Part shown: positions 47,795-56,434 of the stretch, one piece after another
How positions within the stretch are numbered: position 1 is the stretch's first letter
Layout of the letters: each line of letters begins with the position of its first letter
DNA from: Amycolatopsis dendrobii
Lineage (GTDB): Bacteria; Actinomycetota; Actinomycetes; Mycobacteriales; Pseudonocardiaceae
Reading direction: 5' to 3'
DNA length: 64,000 nt
Assembly: GCF_014145675.1 (NCBI RefSeq)
Contig: NZ_JACGZW010000018.1
Coordinates: 62,001 to 126,000 of the forward strand
Program-made: the position numbers and the translations under genes
Notes under the pieces: model-generated
The model's database searches: none
Seen by the model: the letters and a program-made list of their open reading frames with translations, nothing else
Told to the model about the DNA's origin: nothing

Positions 47795-49917
47795 TCGCCC
47801 TCCTTGGCGGTGCGCTGAAGAACCACCAGCGAACGCGCGGCGAGGGTGAACTTGCCCCCGCCTTCGACCGGCTCGACATCGCTGTGCCCGACAGCCCCGG
47901 TTTCCGTGTCCACCACGACTGTCCATTCGCGACCGTAGCCGTTGCCCGGCAGGGTCATCGCGATGTCCTCCCAGTGCGCGTTGAACGCGAGCAGGAACGA
48001 ATCGTCCTCGACCGGCATCCCGCGCGGGTCGAGGTCCGGAATCCCTTCCCCGTTCAGGAAAATCACGACGGACTTGCCGAACGCGTCGTCCCAGTTCTGC
48101 TCGGTCATCTCCTCGCCGGCCGGGGTGAACCAGGCGATGTCGCCCAGCTCCTCGCCCTTGCGCACCGGCTTTCCCTGGAAGAACCGGCGGCGGCGGAACA
48201 CCGGATGCGCCTTGCGGAACGCGGCGAGCGCGCCGGTGAACTCGATCAGGCCGGCGTTCTCGGCGGCGAGTTCCCAGTCCATCCAGGACAGTTCGGTGTC
48301 CTGGCAGTACGCGTTGTTGTTGCCCTGCTGGGTCCGGCCGAGTTCGTCGCCGTGCAGCAGCATCGGCACGCCCTGCGACAGCAGCAGCGTGGCGAGCAGG
48401 TTCCGCCGCTGCCGGGCGCGCAGCGCGAGCACCTCTTCGTCGTCGGTCGGGCCCTCGACTCCGCAGTTCCACGACCGGTTGTCGTCCGCGCCGTCGCGGT
48501 TGTCCTCGCCGTTGGCCTCATTGTGCTTTTCGTTGTACGACACCAGGTCGGCGAGCGTGAACCCGTCGTGCGCGGTGACGAAGTTGATCGACGCGAACGG
48601 GCGGCGGCCGTCGTCCTGGTACAGGTCCGACGACCCGGTGATCCGCGAAGCGAACTCGCCGAGGGTGGACGGTTCGCCGCGCCAGAAATCGCGCACCGTG
48701 TCGCGGTACTGCCCGTTCCATTCCGTCCACAGCGGAGGGAAGTTGCCGACCTGGTAGCCGCCCGGCCCGACGTCCCACGGTTCGGCGATCAGCTTCACCT
48801 GGCTCACGATCGGGTCCTGCTGCACGAGGTCGAAGAACGTCGAGAGCCGGTCGACGTCGTAGAACTCGCGGGCCAGCGCGGAGGCGAGGTCGAACCGGAA
48901 GCCGTCCACGTGCATCTCGGTCACCCAGTACCGCAGCGAATCCATGATCAGCTGCAGCGTGTGCGGGCTGCGCACGTTGAGCGAGTTCCCGGTGCCGGTG
49001 TAGTCCATGTAGTACTGCGGATCGTCCTCGACCAGGCGGTAGTACGCCTCGTTGTCGATGCCGCGCATGGACAGCGTCGGGCCGAGGTGGTTGCCCTCGG
49101 CGGTGTGGTTGTAAACCACGTCGAGGATCACCTCGATCCCCGCCTCGTGCAGGGCGCGGACCATGCCCTTGAACTCCTGCACCTGCCCGCCCTGGCCCTG
49201 CATCGCGGCGTAGGCGTCATGCGGCGCGAAGTACCCGATCGTGTTGTAACCCCAGTAGTTGCGCAGACCCTTCTCGTCGAGGCCGTGGTCGGTGACGAAC
49301 TGGTGCACCGGCATCAGCTCCACCGTGGTCACGCCGAGTTTCTGCAGGTGCTCGACCACGGCCGGGTGCGCCAGCCCGGCGTACGTGCCGCGCAGCCGCT
49401 CCGGGACGAACGGGTGCGTCATCGTCATGCCGCGCACGTGCGTCTCGTAGATGACCGTTTCGTGGTACGGCACGCGCGGCGCGCGGTCGTTGGCCCAGTC
49501 GAAGAACGGGCTCACCACGAGCGAATACGGCACGTGGCCCGCCGAATCGTCCTCGTTGAACTGGTCCGGGTCGTCGAAGCGGTAGCTGAACAGCGCCTCG
49601 GACCAGTCGACGCCGCGGGACAGCGCCTTGGCGTACGGGTCGATCAGCAGCTTGCCCGGGTTGCAGCGCTGGCCGCGGCTCGGGTCGTACGGCCCGTGCA
49701 CGCGGAATCCGTAGCGCTGCCCGGGGCCGACGCCGAGCAGGTAGCCGTGGTGGACGAAGCCGTCGACCTCCTCCAGCCGCGAGCGGGTTTCGTTGCCCTC
49801 GTCGTCGAACAGGCAGAGATCGACGTGCTCGGCGACCTCGGAGAACAGCGCGAAGTTCGTCCCCACGCCGTCGTAGGTCGCGCCGAGCGGGTAGGGCTTT
49901 CCGGGCCAGGGCCGCAC
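47791..49917 (-). CDS. glgX: glycogen debranching enzyme GlgX/TreX 2
   Basis: 708 residues, GH13 debranching enzyme. MRPWPGKPYPLGATYDGVGTNFALFSE is the typical TreX start, followed by catalytic Asp343 (DGFRFDLAS) and Glu379 (LIAEPWDVG) and the NFVTAHDGFTLADLVSYNEKHN block. It debranches glucan for TreY/TreZ, hence its place in this operon: it starts 54 bases after malQ and overlaps treY by 4 bases. GTG start, AAGGAGAAGCCCT upstream. Very similar in the barrel to GlgX1. Confidence 0.95.
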   Translation of the reverse strand: MRPWPGKPYPLGATYDGVGTNFALFSEVAEHVDLCLFDDEGNETRSRLEEVDGFVHHGYLLGVGPGQRYGFRVHGPYDPSRGQRCNPGKLLIDPYAKALSRGVDWSEALFSYRFDDPDQFNEDDSAGHVPYSLVVSPFFDWANDRAPRVPYHETVIYETHVRGMTMTHPFVPERLRGTYAGLAHPAVVEHLQKLGVTTVELMPVHQFVTDHGLDEKGLRNYWGYNTIGYFAPHDAYAAMQGQGGQVQEFKGMVRALHEAGIEVILDVVYNHTAEGNHLGPTLSMRGIDNEAYYRLVEDDPQYYMDYTGTGNSLNVRSPHTLQLIMDSLRYWVTEMHVDGFRFDLASALAREFYDVDRLSTFFDLVQQDPIVSQVKLIAEPWDVGPGGYQVGNFPPLWTEWNGQYRDTVRDFWRGEPSTLGEFASRITGSSDLYQDDGRRPFASINFVTAHDGFTLADLVSYNEKHNEANGEDNRDGADDNRSWNCGVEGPTDDEEVLALRARQRRNLLATLLLSQGVPMLLHGDELGRTQQGNNNAYCQDTELSWMDWELAAENAGLIEFTGALAAFRKAHPVFRRRRFFQGKPVRKGEELGDIAWFTPAGEEMTEQNWDDAFGKSVVIFLNGEGIPDLDPRGMPVEDDSFLLAFNAHWEDIAMTLPGNGYGREWTVVVDTETGAVGHSDVEPVEGGGKFTLAARSLVVLQRTAKEGE

Positions 49918-49971
49918 AGGGCTTCTCCTTGGGCATCGGTTTTCGTTGTCCGGACAGGCTTTTCGGGTGGG

Positions 49972-51912
49972 TCAGCGGAGCGGGCGGGCCGCGGCGAGCG
50001 GGGCGACCGCCGCCCGCACCCGCGGATCGGCGAAGAACCCGTCCACAGTGACGGGAAGCGGGATGCGCCAGTTAGGGTACTCATCCACGGTGCCCGGCAG
50101 ATTCGGCTGGCGCCGTTCGCCCGCGACGTCCGCCGGCGAGGTGAGCACCAGCCGCGACGCCGCCGAAGCGAGCAGAGTGTGCAGGGCGACCACCAAGTCG
50201 TCGTCCGGAATTCCTTCGCTCGCAACCAGTTCGAGCAGTGCCCGGCGTTCGGCCGCCGCCTCGGCGTGCTCCTGCTCCACCGGACGGTCGAGCTGGCCGA
50301 GTTCGGCGCGGACCCGGACGTGCTCGGCCTCGAGCCAGCCGGACACGGTCGGCAGGTCGTGCGTCGAAATGCTGGCCATCGCGTCCGGGTCCCAGCGGTC
50401 CGGGCGGACGAACGGCTTGCCGGGCGCGTCCCAGTCGCGCTGGAACCACAGCACCGCGGAGCTGAGCAGGCCGCGTTCGTGCATGGTTTCGGTGACGGTG
50501 TCCTCGACGGTGCCGAGGTCCTCCCCCACCACGACCGCGCCCGCTCGGTGCGCTTCCAGTGCGAGCACGCCGAGCATCGCTTCGGCGTCGTAGTGCACGT
50601 ACGTGCCGCGGCCCGCCGGTTCGCCCGGCGGGATCCACCACAGCCGCCACATCCCGGCGACGTGATCCACGCGGATGCCGTCGGCGTGCCGCAACACGCC
50701 GCGCACGACGTCGCGGAACGGCGCGTACCCGGCTTCGGCGAGCCGATCCGGCCGCCACGGCGGCAGATTCCAGTCCTGGCCCTGCTGGTTGAACGCGTCC
50801 GGCGGCGCGCCGACCCGCACCCGCGCGGCGAAAACGTCCCGCAGCGCCCAGGTGTCCGCGCCGCCGGGATGCACGCCGACCGGCAGATCGTGCACGACAC
50901 CGACCGGCATGCCCGCTTCGCGCGCGGCGCGGCGGACGCTATCCAGCTGTTCGTGACAAAGCTGCTGGAGCCAGCCGTGGAATTCGATCCGCTCGGCCAG
51001 TTCCTCGCGCGCGGCGGCCACCTCGGCACTGCCGGGATCGCGCAACGGCTCGGGCCACTCGCGCCAATCGCCGCCGTGCACCTCGGCGAGCGCGCCGAAC
51101 GCGGCGAAATCGCGAAGGTCGTCGTCCAGTTCGATCGGATGCGGATGGTGCGGGCGCAGCAGTTCCAGCGCGGCCCGTTTCGCGGTCCACACGGCGTCGT
51201 AGTCGATCAGCTCGCCGACCGGATCCGGAGCGAGCGCTTCCACCCGCCGCCGGGTGTCCTCGTCGGCGCGGGCGAACGCTTCGGTGTCGGTTACCCGCAG
51301 GTACAGCGGGTTCGCGAACCGGCGGCTGGACGGCGAGTACGGCGACCGCTCCACCGGATGCGCCGGGCTGATCGCTTGCACCGGGTTGACGAGCAGCACG
51401 CCCGCGCCCAGTTCGGCGGCCGACCGGGACGCCACCTCGGCGAGATCGCCGAAGTCGCCCATCCCCCACGACCGCTCGGAATGCAGCGCGTAAAGCTGGA
51501 GCATCCAGCCCCACGCGGGCGGCACCGCGGGCAGCCGGTCCGGGACGACGGCGAGCGAAACCCGTTGCTCAGCGGTCACGATCCGGTGCCAGCCGAGCGG
51601 AAGGTCAGCCGGAAGTGTGGCGCCGACGTCACGCGTTGTGCCGTCTTCGAGTTCGACCCGCGCGGTCTGGCCGAGTTCGCGTTCTTGCCCGGCGCGCACC
51701 ACGACTGTCGGCGGCAGCACGTGCGCCGCGGCGGCTTCCCGCACCGCGGCCAATTCTCGCCGAATTGCTTGTGGACTACCGGCATCGACGTCTAACTGCG
51801 CCAATACGGCGACTACGACGTCGGGGTCTACCTGTACTTCGACTTGGTCGGCGTTTTCGTAGCGGGTGGCGACTCCATGGGCGGCGGCCAGTTCGGCCAG
51901 TCCGGGGGTCAC
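49972..51912 (-). CDS. malQ: 4-alpha-glucanotransferase (amylomaltase)
   Basis: 646 residues, GH77. It disproportionates maltooligosaccharides and transfers glucan segments. Catalytic Asp416 (DGIRVDHVAGM) and Glu464 (VVGEDLG) are visible, along with the THDLPT segment near 526 in the later part of the domain, a mark of GH77. An N-terminal domain of about 110 residues precedes the barrel, as in the larger actinobacterial MalQ. GTG start. First gene of the malQ-glgX2-treY-treZ operon; its role is to recycle short maltooligosaccharides for the TreY/TreZ pair. Confidence 0.93.
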   Translation of the reverse strand: MTPGLAELAAAHGVATRYENADQVEVQVDPDVVVAVLAQLDVDAGSPQAIRRELAAVREAAAAHVLPPTVVVRAGQERELGQTARVELEDGTTRDVGATLPADLPLGWHRIVTAEQRVSLAVVPDRLPAVPPAWGWMLQLYALHSERSWGMGDFGDLAEVASRSAAELGAGVLLVNPVQAISPAHPVERSPYSPSSRRFANPLYLRVTDTEAFARADEDTRRRVEALAPDPVGELIDYDAVWTAKRAALELLRPHHPHPIELDDDLRDFAAFGALAEVHGGDWREWPEPLRDPGSAEVAAAREELAERIEFHGWLQQLCHEQLDSVRRAAREAGMPVGVVHDLPVGVHPGGADTWALRDVFAARVRVGAPPDAFNQQGQDWNLPPWRPDRLAEAGYAPFRDVVRGVLRHADGIRVDHVAGMWRLWWIPPGEPAGRGTYVHYDAEAMLGVLALEAHRAGAVVVGEDLGTVEDTVTETMHERGLLSSAVLWFQRDWDAPGKPFVRPDRWDPDAMASISTHDLPTVSGWLEAEHVRVRAELGQLDRPVEQEHAEAAAERRALLELVASEGIPDDDLVVALHTLLASAASRLVLTSPADVAGERRQPNLPGTVDEYPNWRIPLPVTVDGFFADPRVRAAVAPLAAARPLR

Positions 51913-52003
51913 GTTTCGGTCCGGGGGACGGGAATGCGCACCGGACCAGTGTCCCGGGCGGCGCCCCGCGGCGCCATTCGCCCCGCCGCCGCAGACGGGC
52001 GAA

Positions 52004-52045
52004 GCGGTGACCGGCCGGTCGGGGGGCGTGCCGGCCGGTCACCGC
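52004..52045. terminator. strong hairpin between malQ and LLM gene
   Basis: Perfect 15-base arms GCGGTGACCGGCCGG / CCGGCCGGTCACCGC around a 12-base loop, in the 264-base spacer between the LLM gene stop and the malQ start. Both genes read on the minus strand, so it probably ends the LLM transcript and insulates the malQ operon. The remaining spacer shows only a probable malQ promoter area. Confidence 0.65.
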
Positions 52046-52176
52046 CACACGAAACGAGAGGGAAGGCGTCCCCGGGAATGACGCGCGGCCGCCGAGTTCA
52101 CCCGTTCAGGCGCTATTCGCGTTTTCAGCGCGCGGCTGCCCCCTCAAGGAGGTAGCGCCGTCCGAAATGGACGCAG

Positions 52177-53040
52177 TCAGGCTCCCGCCAGCTGCCCGAG
52201 CTTCCCGGCGAGCCGGTCCAGCCACGCTTCGACCTCGCCCGCCGAACGGTCCGGCAACCCGAACACGACCTCGGTCACGCCCGCCTCGTCGAGCTTGGCC
52301 AGCCCCTCCGGATCCGGGCGCGGGCCGAGCGCGATGACCTCCGGCTCGCCCTCGCGGCCCTCCTCGCGCCAGATTTCGCGCAACTGCGCGACTTTCGCGG
52401 TGATATCGCCTTCGGCGGGCGTGGTGAGCCAGCCGTCGCCGTGGCGCGCGATCCAGCGGAACGTGCGCTCCGTGCCGCCCGCGCCGACGACCACCGGCAC
52501 CTTGGGCTGCACCGGTTTCGGCCATGCCCAGCTCGGCCCGAACTCGACGAACTCGCCCGCGTAGCTCGCCTCTTCCTCGGTCCACAGCGCGCGCATCGCC
52601 TCGAGGTACTCGCGCAGCGCCGTGCGCCGCCGCTTCCCGGGCACGCCGTGGTCGGCGAGTTCGTCGGTGTTCCAGCCGAACCCGACGCCGAGCGTGACCC
52701 GGCCGCCGGACAGGTGGTCCAGCGTCGCGACGGTCTTGGCCAGCGTGATCGGGTCGCTTTCCACCGGGAGCGCCACCGCGGTCGCCAGCCGGATCGTCGA
52801 GGTCACCGGCACCGCGCTGGCCAGCGCGACCCACGGATCGAGCGTGCGCAGATAGCGGTCGTCCGGCAGCGAGGAGTCGCCGGTCCGCGGATGCGGGGCG
52901 TCGCGCCGGATCGGGATGTGCGTGTGCTCGGGCACGTAGAACGTCGCGAAGCCGGCCTCTTCCGCGGCCTGCGCGGCCGCCGCCGGGGAGATGCCCCGGT
53001 CGCTGGTGAACAGCACGATCCCGTATCTCACCCCCGGCAC
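52177..53040 (-). CDS. LLM-class (F420-dependent-type) oxidoreductase
   Basis: 287 residues, bacterial luciferase-like TIM barrel. RYGIVLFTSDRGI at the start, FYVPEHTHIP near 37-46, PWVALASAVPVTSTIRLATAVALP near 71-94, and GVGFGWNTDEL near 123-133 are all family features, the NTDEL motif being common in F420-linked members. The true start is one of GTGs at 53040 or 53031; the TTG at 53067 lies upstream of a KstR-like box and is unlikely. Substrate unknown; control by a KstR-type regulator would suggest steroid or lipid metabolism. Confidence 0.85.
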   Translation of the reverse strand: MPGVRYGIVLFTSDRGISPAAAAQAAEEAGFATFYVPEHTHIPIRRDAPHPRTGDSSLPDDRYLRTLDPWVALASAVPVTSTIRLATAVALPVESDPITLAKTVATLDHLSGGRVTLGVGFGWNTDELADHGVPGKRRRTALREYLEAMRALWTEEEASYAGEFVEFGPSWAWPKPVQPKVPVVVGAGGTERTFRWIARHGDGWLTTPAEGDITAKVAQLREIWREEGREGEPEVIALGPRPDPEGLAKLDEAGVTEVVFGLPDRSAGEVEAWLDRLAGKLGQLAGA

Positions 53041-53045
53041 GTTAT

Positions 53046-53059
53046 TAGAACGTGTTTCA
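53046..53059. promoter_or_regulatory. KstR-like operator
   Basis: TAGAACGTGTTTCA matches the 14-base KstR consensus TNNAACNNGTTNNA at every fixed position. It lies 6 bases upstream of the preferred GTG start of the LLM-type oxidoreductase gene. KstR is the TetR repressor of cholesterol/steroid catabolism in mycobacteria and relatives. A similar box may be used by other TetR repressors. Confidence 0.65.
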
Positions 53060-53183
53060 GTTTGCAACGACCCGCGGGCACGGGCGATTATTCCTGCGAA
53101 AACCCGGGCTTGACGGCGCCCCCGGCCGGGTACTCCACTGGTACTTGAGCGATCACCGGCCCGTCCTGCCCGAGGAGGGGATC

Positions 53184-53477
53184 ATGCTGCCCCATCGCGA
53201 CCGCAGCGCCCTGCGGAAGATCGAAGAGGAACTCGCCGCGAGCGACCCCGTGTTCGCCGCGACGCTGAGCCAAGGCGTGCCGCCGGTGCAGACCCGGCGA
53301 TGGCAGAAGATCCTCGTGCTCGCCGAGGTCACCGCCGCGATGATGCTCGTCTTCGGCCTGATGGCGGGCGACACCGGCTGGTTCCTGTGGGGCCTGGTCG
53401 CCGCGCCGCTGCTGGTCTGGGCGCACCGGACCATGCTGCAGCGCCGCCGCGAGCCCTTGGCCGGCGACCGGACGTGA
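53184..53477 (+). CDS. DUF3040-family membrane protein
   Basis: 97 residues. LPHRDRSALRKIEEELAASDPVFAATL is the DUF3040 signature (an ALRKIEEEL segment), followed by two hydrophobic segments at about 44-60 and 66-80. Small inner-membrane protein of unknown function, common in actinobacteria. ATG with GAGGAGGGG 5 bases upstream. Convergent with the Lrp-type gene (3 bases between stops). Confidence 0.88.
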   Translation: MLPHRDRSALRKIEEELAASDPVFAATLSQGVPPVQTRRWQKILVLAEVTAAMMLVFGLMAGDTGWFLWGLVAAPLLVWAHRTMLQRRREPLAGDRT

Positions 53478-53480
53478 CCC

Positions 53481-53960
53481 TCAGCGGCGCGCGGCGCGCT
53501 CGAGCAGCGGAGTGAGCCGGTAGGGCACCATCTCGCGCATGACGAGCGCGTTGTTGGTGCGCTCGACGCCGGGGATTTCCAGGATTTCCCCGGCGATCCG
53601 GTACAGGTCGTCCGCGTCGGTCGCCACGACGTGCACCAGAAGGTCCTGCGCGCCGGTCAACCCGCGCACCTGCAGCACTTCCGGCACCGCGGCGAGCGCG
53701 CGGCCGACCTCGTCCAGCAATCGCTGCCGGGCCTGCACCGTGACGAACGCGGTGAGCGGGTAGCCGAGCGCGGCCGGGTCGATCCGGTGTTCGGCCGAGC
53801 GCAGCGCGTCGCCCTGTTCGAGCCGGGCGAGCCTGCTTTGCACGGTGTTGCGGGACAGGCCCAGTTCGTCGGCGAGCGCGACCGCCGTGGCGCGCGGGGT
53901 GCGGCCGAGCGCGAGCAGGATCCGGGCGTCGGTGGCGTCGAGCCGCTGAGTGCTGGGCAT
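53481..53960 (-). CDS. Lrp/AsnC-family regulator
   Basis: 159 residues. N-terminal HTH (LDATDARILLALGRTPRATAVALADELGLSRNTVQSRLARLEQ) at about 7-50, then the RAM/AsnC ligand domain (FVTVQARQRL, then GAQDLLVHVVATDADDLYRI). Lrp/AsnC proteins sense amino acids or keto acids. Divergent from an AceE-type E1 gene with 133 bases between the starts, so it most likely controls that gene and itself. Confidence 0.9.
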   Translation of the reverse strand: MPSTQRLDATDARILLALGRTPRATAVALADELGLSRNTVQSRLARLEQGDALRSAEHRIDPAALGYPLTAFVTVQARQRLLDEVGRALAAVPEVLQVRGLTGAQDLLVHVVATDADDLYRIAGEILEIPGVERTNNALVMREMVPYRLTPLLERAARR

Positions 53961-54093
53961 GCTGCGCAATCCTCTCCGCACCGTGCGGTGCCGGCTTGGG
54001 CGTTCTGCGCAATGTTGAACGCGCTTGTTGTGCACCCTACCCAGCTCTGCTGGACTGGCCTGAACTTTCCGCCCAAGAAAGGTCCGATCCTTC
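53961..54093. promoter_or_regulatory. divergent promoter region with repeated TGCGCAA elements
   Basis: Two copies of CTGCGCAAT (53962 and 54005, 43 bases apart, about four helical turns), the second followed by TTGTTGTGCA, so that TGCGCAA and TTGTGCA form a spaced inverted pair. This arrangement, repeated sites in helical phase, is typical for Lrp/AsnC binding. Candidate only. Confidence 0.5.
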
Positions 54094-56409
54094 GTGAGCA
54101 GCGCCGCCCCCGAACGCCTTCCGGACAACGACACGGTGACCGTCCTGCGCGAGGTGCAGGACCGGGTGCTGTGGCTGTCGGCCGCGATCATCGACCACGC
54201 GAACCGGGTGCGGCCCAATCCGACCGGGCTCAAGGTCGGCGGGCACCAGGCGTCCAGCGCCTCGATGGTGTCGATCATGACCGCGCTGTGGTTCGCCCGG
54301 CTGCGCGCGCAGGACCGGGTTTCGGTCAAACCGCACGCCTCCCCCGTGCTGCACGCGATCAACTACCTGCTCGGCGACCTCGACGAGAAGTACCTGACGA
54401 CGCTGCGCGAGTTCGGCGGGCTGCAGAGCTACCCGTCGCGTTCGAAGGATCCCGACCAGGTCGACTACTCCACCGGTTCGGTCGGCATCGGCGCGACCGC
54501 CCCGATCTGGGGCGCGCTGGCGCGGCGTTACGTCGAATCGCACGGCGGCGGCGCGGGCACCGGACGGCAGTACTCGCTGGTCGGCGACGCGGAACTGGAC
54601 GAGGGCGCGTGCTGGGAAGCCGTCCTCGACCCGAACGTGGCGGAACTGGGCGAGGTCGTGTGGATCGTCGACCTGAACCGGCAGTCGCTCGACCGCGTGG
54701 TCCCGAACATCGGCGCGACCCGGCTGCAGGGCATGTTCGAGGCGGCCGGCTGGCAGGTGCTGACCGTGAAGTACGGCCGGCTGCTGCAGGAACTGTTCGA
54801 ACGGCCGGGCGGCGCGGCGCTGCGCCGGCGCATCGACGAGATGCCGAACCCGGAGTACCAGCGGCTGCTCCGCTGTACCCCGGCCCAGCTGCGCGAACGC
54901 CTGACGGCGCCGGAACTGGCTCCGCTGCTGGACACCCTCGACGACGAGACGCTGCACGCCGCGATCCGCAACCTCGGCGGCCATGACCTGTCCGCGCTGC
55001 TGGACACCTTCGACGCCATCGACGACCACCGGCCGACCGTCGTTTTCGCTTACACCGTCAAGGGATTCGGCCTCGCCAGCGAAGGGCACCCGCAGAACCA
55101 CTCGTCGCTGCTGACCGCCGAACAGCTGGGTTCGCTGGCCGAGCGCGTCGGAATCTCGCCGGACAACCCGTGGCAGAAGTTCCCCGAGGGCTCCGCGGCC
55201 GCGCAGCTGTGCGCTTCGACCGCAGCCCGTCTGGAACGGGAACCCGTTGAGCTGCAACCGGTTCCGGTCCTGCCGTCCGACATCGGCCGCACGCCGTCGG
55301 GTCGCACCACCACGCAGGCCGCGCTCGGCCGCGCGCTGCTCGACCTGACCCGCGAGGCACCCGAGGCCGCGGAACTCGTGGTGACGCTGTGCCCGGACGT
55401 CTCGTCCAGCACCAACCTGGGCGGCTGGGTCAACAAGGTCGGCGTGTGGTCGCCGCAGGAACGCGTCGACTGGTTCGCCGACGACCCGGAAACGATCCTG
55501 CACTGGCGCGAACGGCCCAGCGGACAGCATCTGGAACTGGGCATCGCCGAGGTGAACCTGGTGAGCGCGCTCGGCGAACTGGGCACGACGTGGTCGCGCT
55601 GGGGCCGTCCGCTGCTGCCGATCGGGGTGCTTTACGACCCCTTCGTGGAGCGCGCGCTGGAACCGTGGTCGTTCGGCATCTACGGCGGCGGGCAGTCCAT
55701 TTTGGTCGGTACGCCGTCCGGCGTCACGCTCGCGCCCGAGGGCGGCGCGCACCAGTCGGTGACCACGCCGTCGGTCGGGCTGGAGCAGCCGGGTTGCGTG
55801 ACGTACGAACCCGCGTTCGCCCTGGACGTCGAGTGGACCCTGCTGGCTTCCCTTTCGCGGCTCGGCCGTCCCGACGGAACCTCCGCTTACCTGCGCCTGT
55901 CGACCCGCCCCGTGGACCAGAGCCTGGCCGCGGTGCCGTCCGATCCGGCCGCGCGGGAACGCCGCCGCCGCCAGGTCGTCGCTGGCGCGTACCCGATCCG
56001 CACCGCCGCGGTGGCGCGCCCGGACGTCACGCTGGTGGCGATGGGCGCGATGGTCACCGAGGCGCTGGAAGCCGCCGACCGCCTCGACGCGCTGGGCAAA
56101 CACGCCGACGTCGTGTGCGTGACGAGCCCCGGCCTGCTGTTCCGCGCCGGGCAAGCGCGGGCGGGGCAGGATACGGCCGACACGTGGATCCTGGAGTCGG
56201 CGCTGCCGTCCGAGCGGTCCGCGCCGATGGTGACGGTGCTGGACGGGCACCCGCACACGCTGGCGTTCCTGGCGAACGTCCACCGCGTGCGGGCGGCGCA
56301 CCTGGGCGTGACGCGGTTCGGGCAGTCGGGCGATCTGGAGAGCGTGTACCGGCACCACGGCATCGACACCGACAGCATCATCCAGGCCGCGCTGGACGTG
56401 GCGGACTGA
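54094..56409 (+). CDS. AceE-like thiamine-dependent E1 (transketolase-like) subunit
   Basis: 771 residues, close to but shorter than homodimeric pyruvate dehydrogenase E1 (AceE, about 890-920). Thiamine diphosphate motif: GDAELDEGACWEA at 164-176 (GDGEL-type) with Asn195 (IVDLNRQSLD) in the usual place; DHANRVRPNP near 34-43 and the C-terminal transketolase-type domain (TKLxAMG-like: VTLVAMGAMVTEAL) are seen. It probably acts on a 2-oxo acid, and the Lrp neighbour suggests a branched or amino-acid-derived one. No E2/E3 genes are nearby. GTG start behind AAGAAAGG, 11-base spacing. Confidence 0.85.
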   Translation: MSSAAPERLPDNDTVTVLREVQDRVLWLSAAIIDHANRVRPNPTGLKVGGHQASSASMVSIMTALWFARLRAQDRVSVKPHASPVLHAINYLLGDLDEKYLTTLREFGGLQSYPSRSKDPDQVDYSTGSVGIGATAPIWGALARRYVESHGGGAGTGRQYSLVGDAELDEGACWEAVLDPNVAELGEVVWIVDLNRQSLDRVVPNIGATRLQGMFEAAGWQVLTVKYGRLLQELFERPGGAALRRRIDEMPNPEYQRLLRCTPAQLRERLTAPELAPLLDTLDDETLHAAIRNLGGHDLSALLDTFDAIDDHRPTVVFAYTVKGFGLASEGHPQNHSSLLTAEQLGSLAERVGISPDNPWQKFPEGSAAAQLCASTAARLEREPVELQPVPVLPSDIGRTPSGRTTTQAALGRALLDLTREAPEAAELVVTLCPDVSSSTNLGGWVNKVGVWSPQERVDWFADDPETILHWRERPSGQHLELGIAEVNLVSALGELGTTWSRWGRPLLPIGVLYDPFVERALEPWSFGIYGGGQSILVGTPSGVTLAPEGGAHQSVTTPSVGLEQPGCVTYEPAFALDVEWTLLASLSRLGRPDGTSAYLRLSTRPVDQSLAAVPSDPAARERRRRQVVAGAYPIRTAAVARPDVTLVAMGAMVTEALEAADRLDALGKHADVVCVTSPGLLFRAGQARAGQDTADTWILESALPSERSAPMVTVLDGHPHTLAFLANVHRVRAAHLGVTRFGQSGDLESVYRHHGIDTDSIIQAALDVAD

Positions 56410-56412
56410 TCC

Positions 56413-56434
56413 CGGGCCGATCCGGATCGGCCCG
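56413..56434. terminator. perfect palindrome between convergent genes
   Basis: CGGGCCGA TCCGGA TCGGCCCG, 22-base perfect palindrome directly between the E1 stop and the alcohol dehydrogenase stop. Acts as a shared terminator. Confidence 0.65.

Noticed and set aside
47884..51795. 1303-residue plus-strand frame
   Set aside because: Antisense shadow of malQ and glgX2; no ribosome site; composition typical of GC-rich antisense frames.
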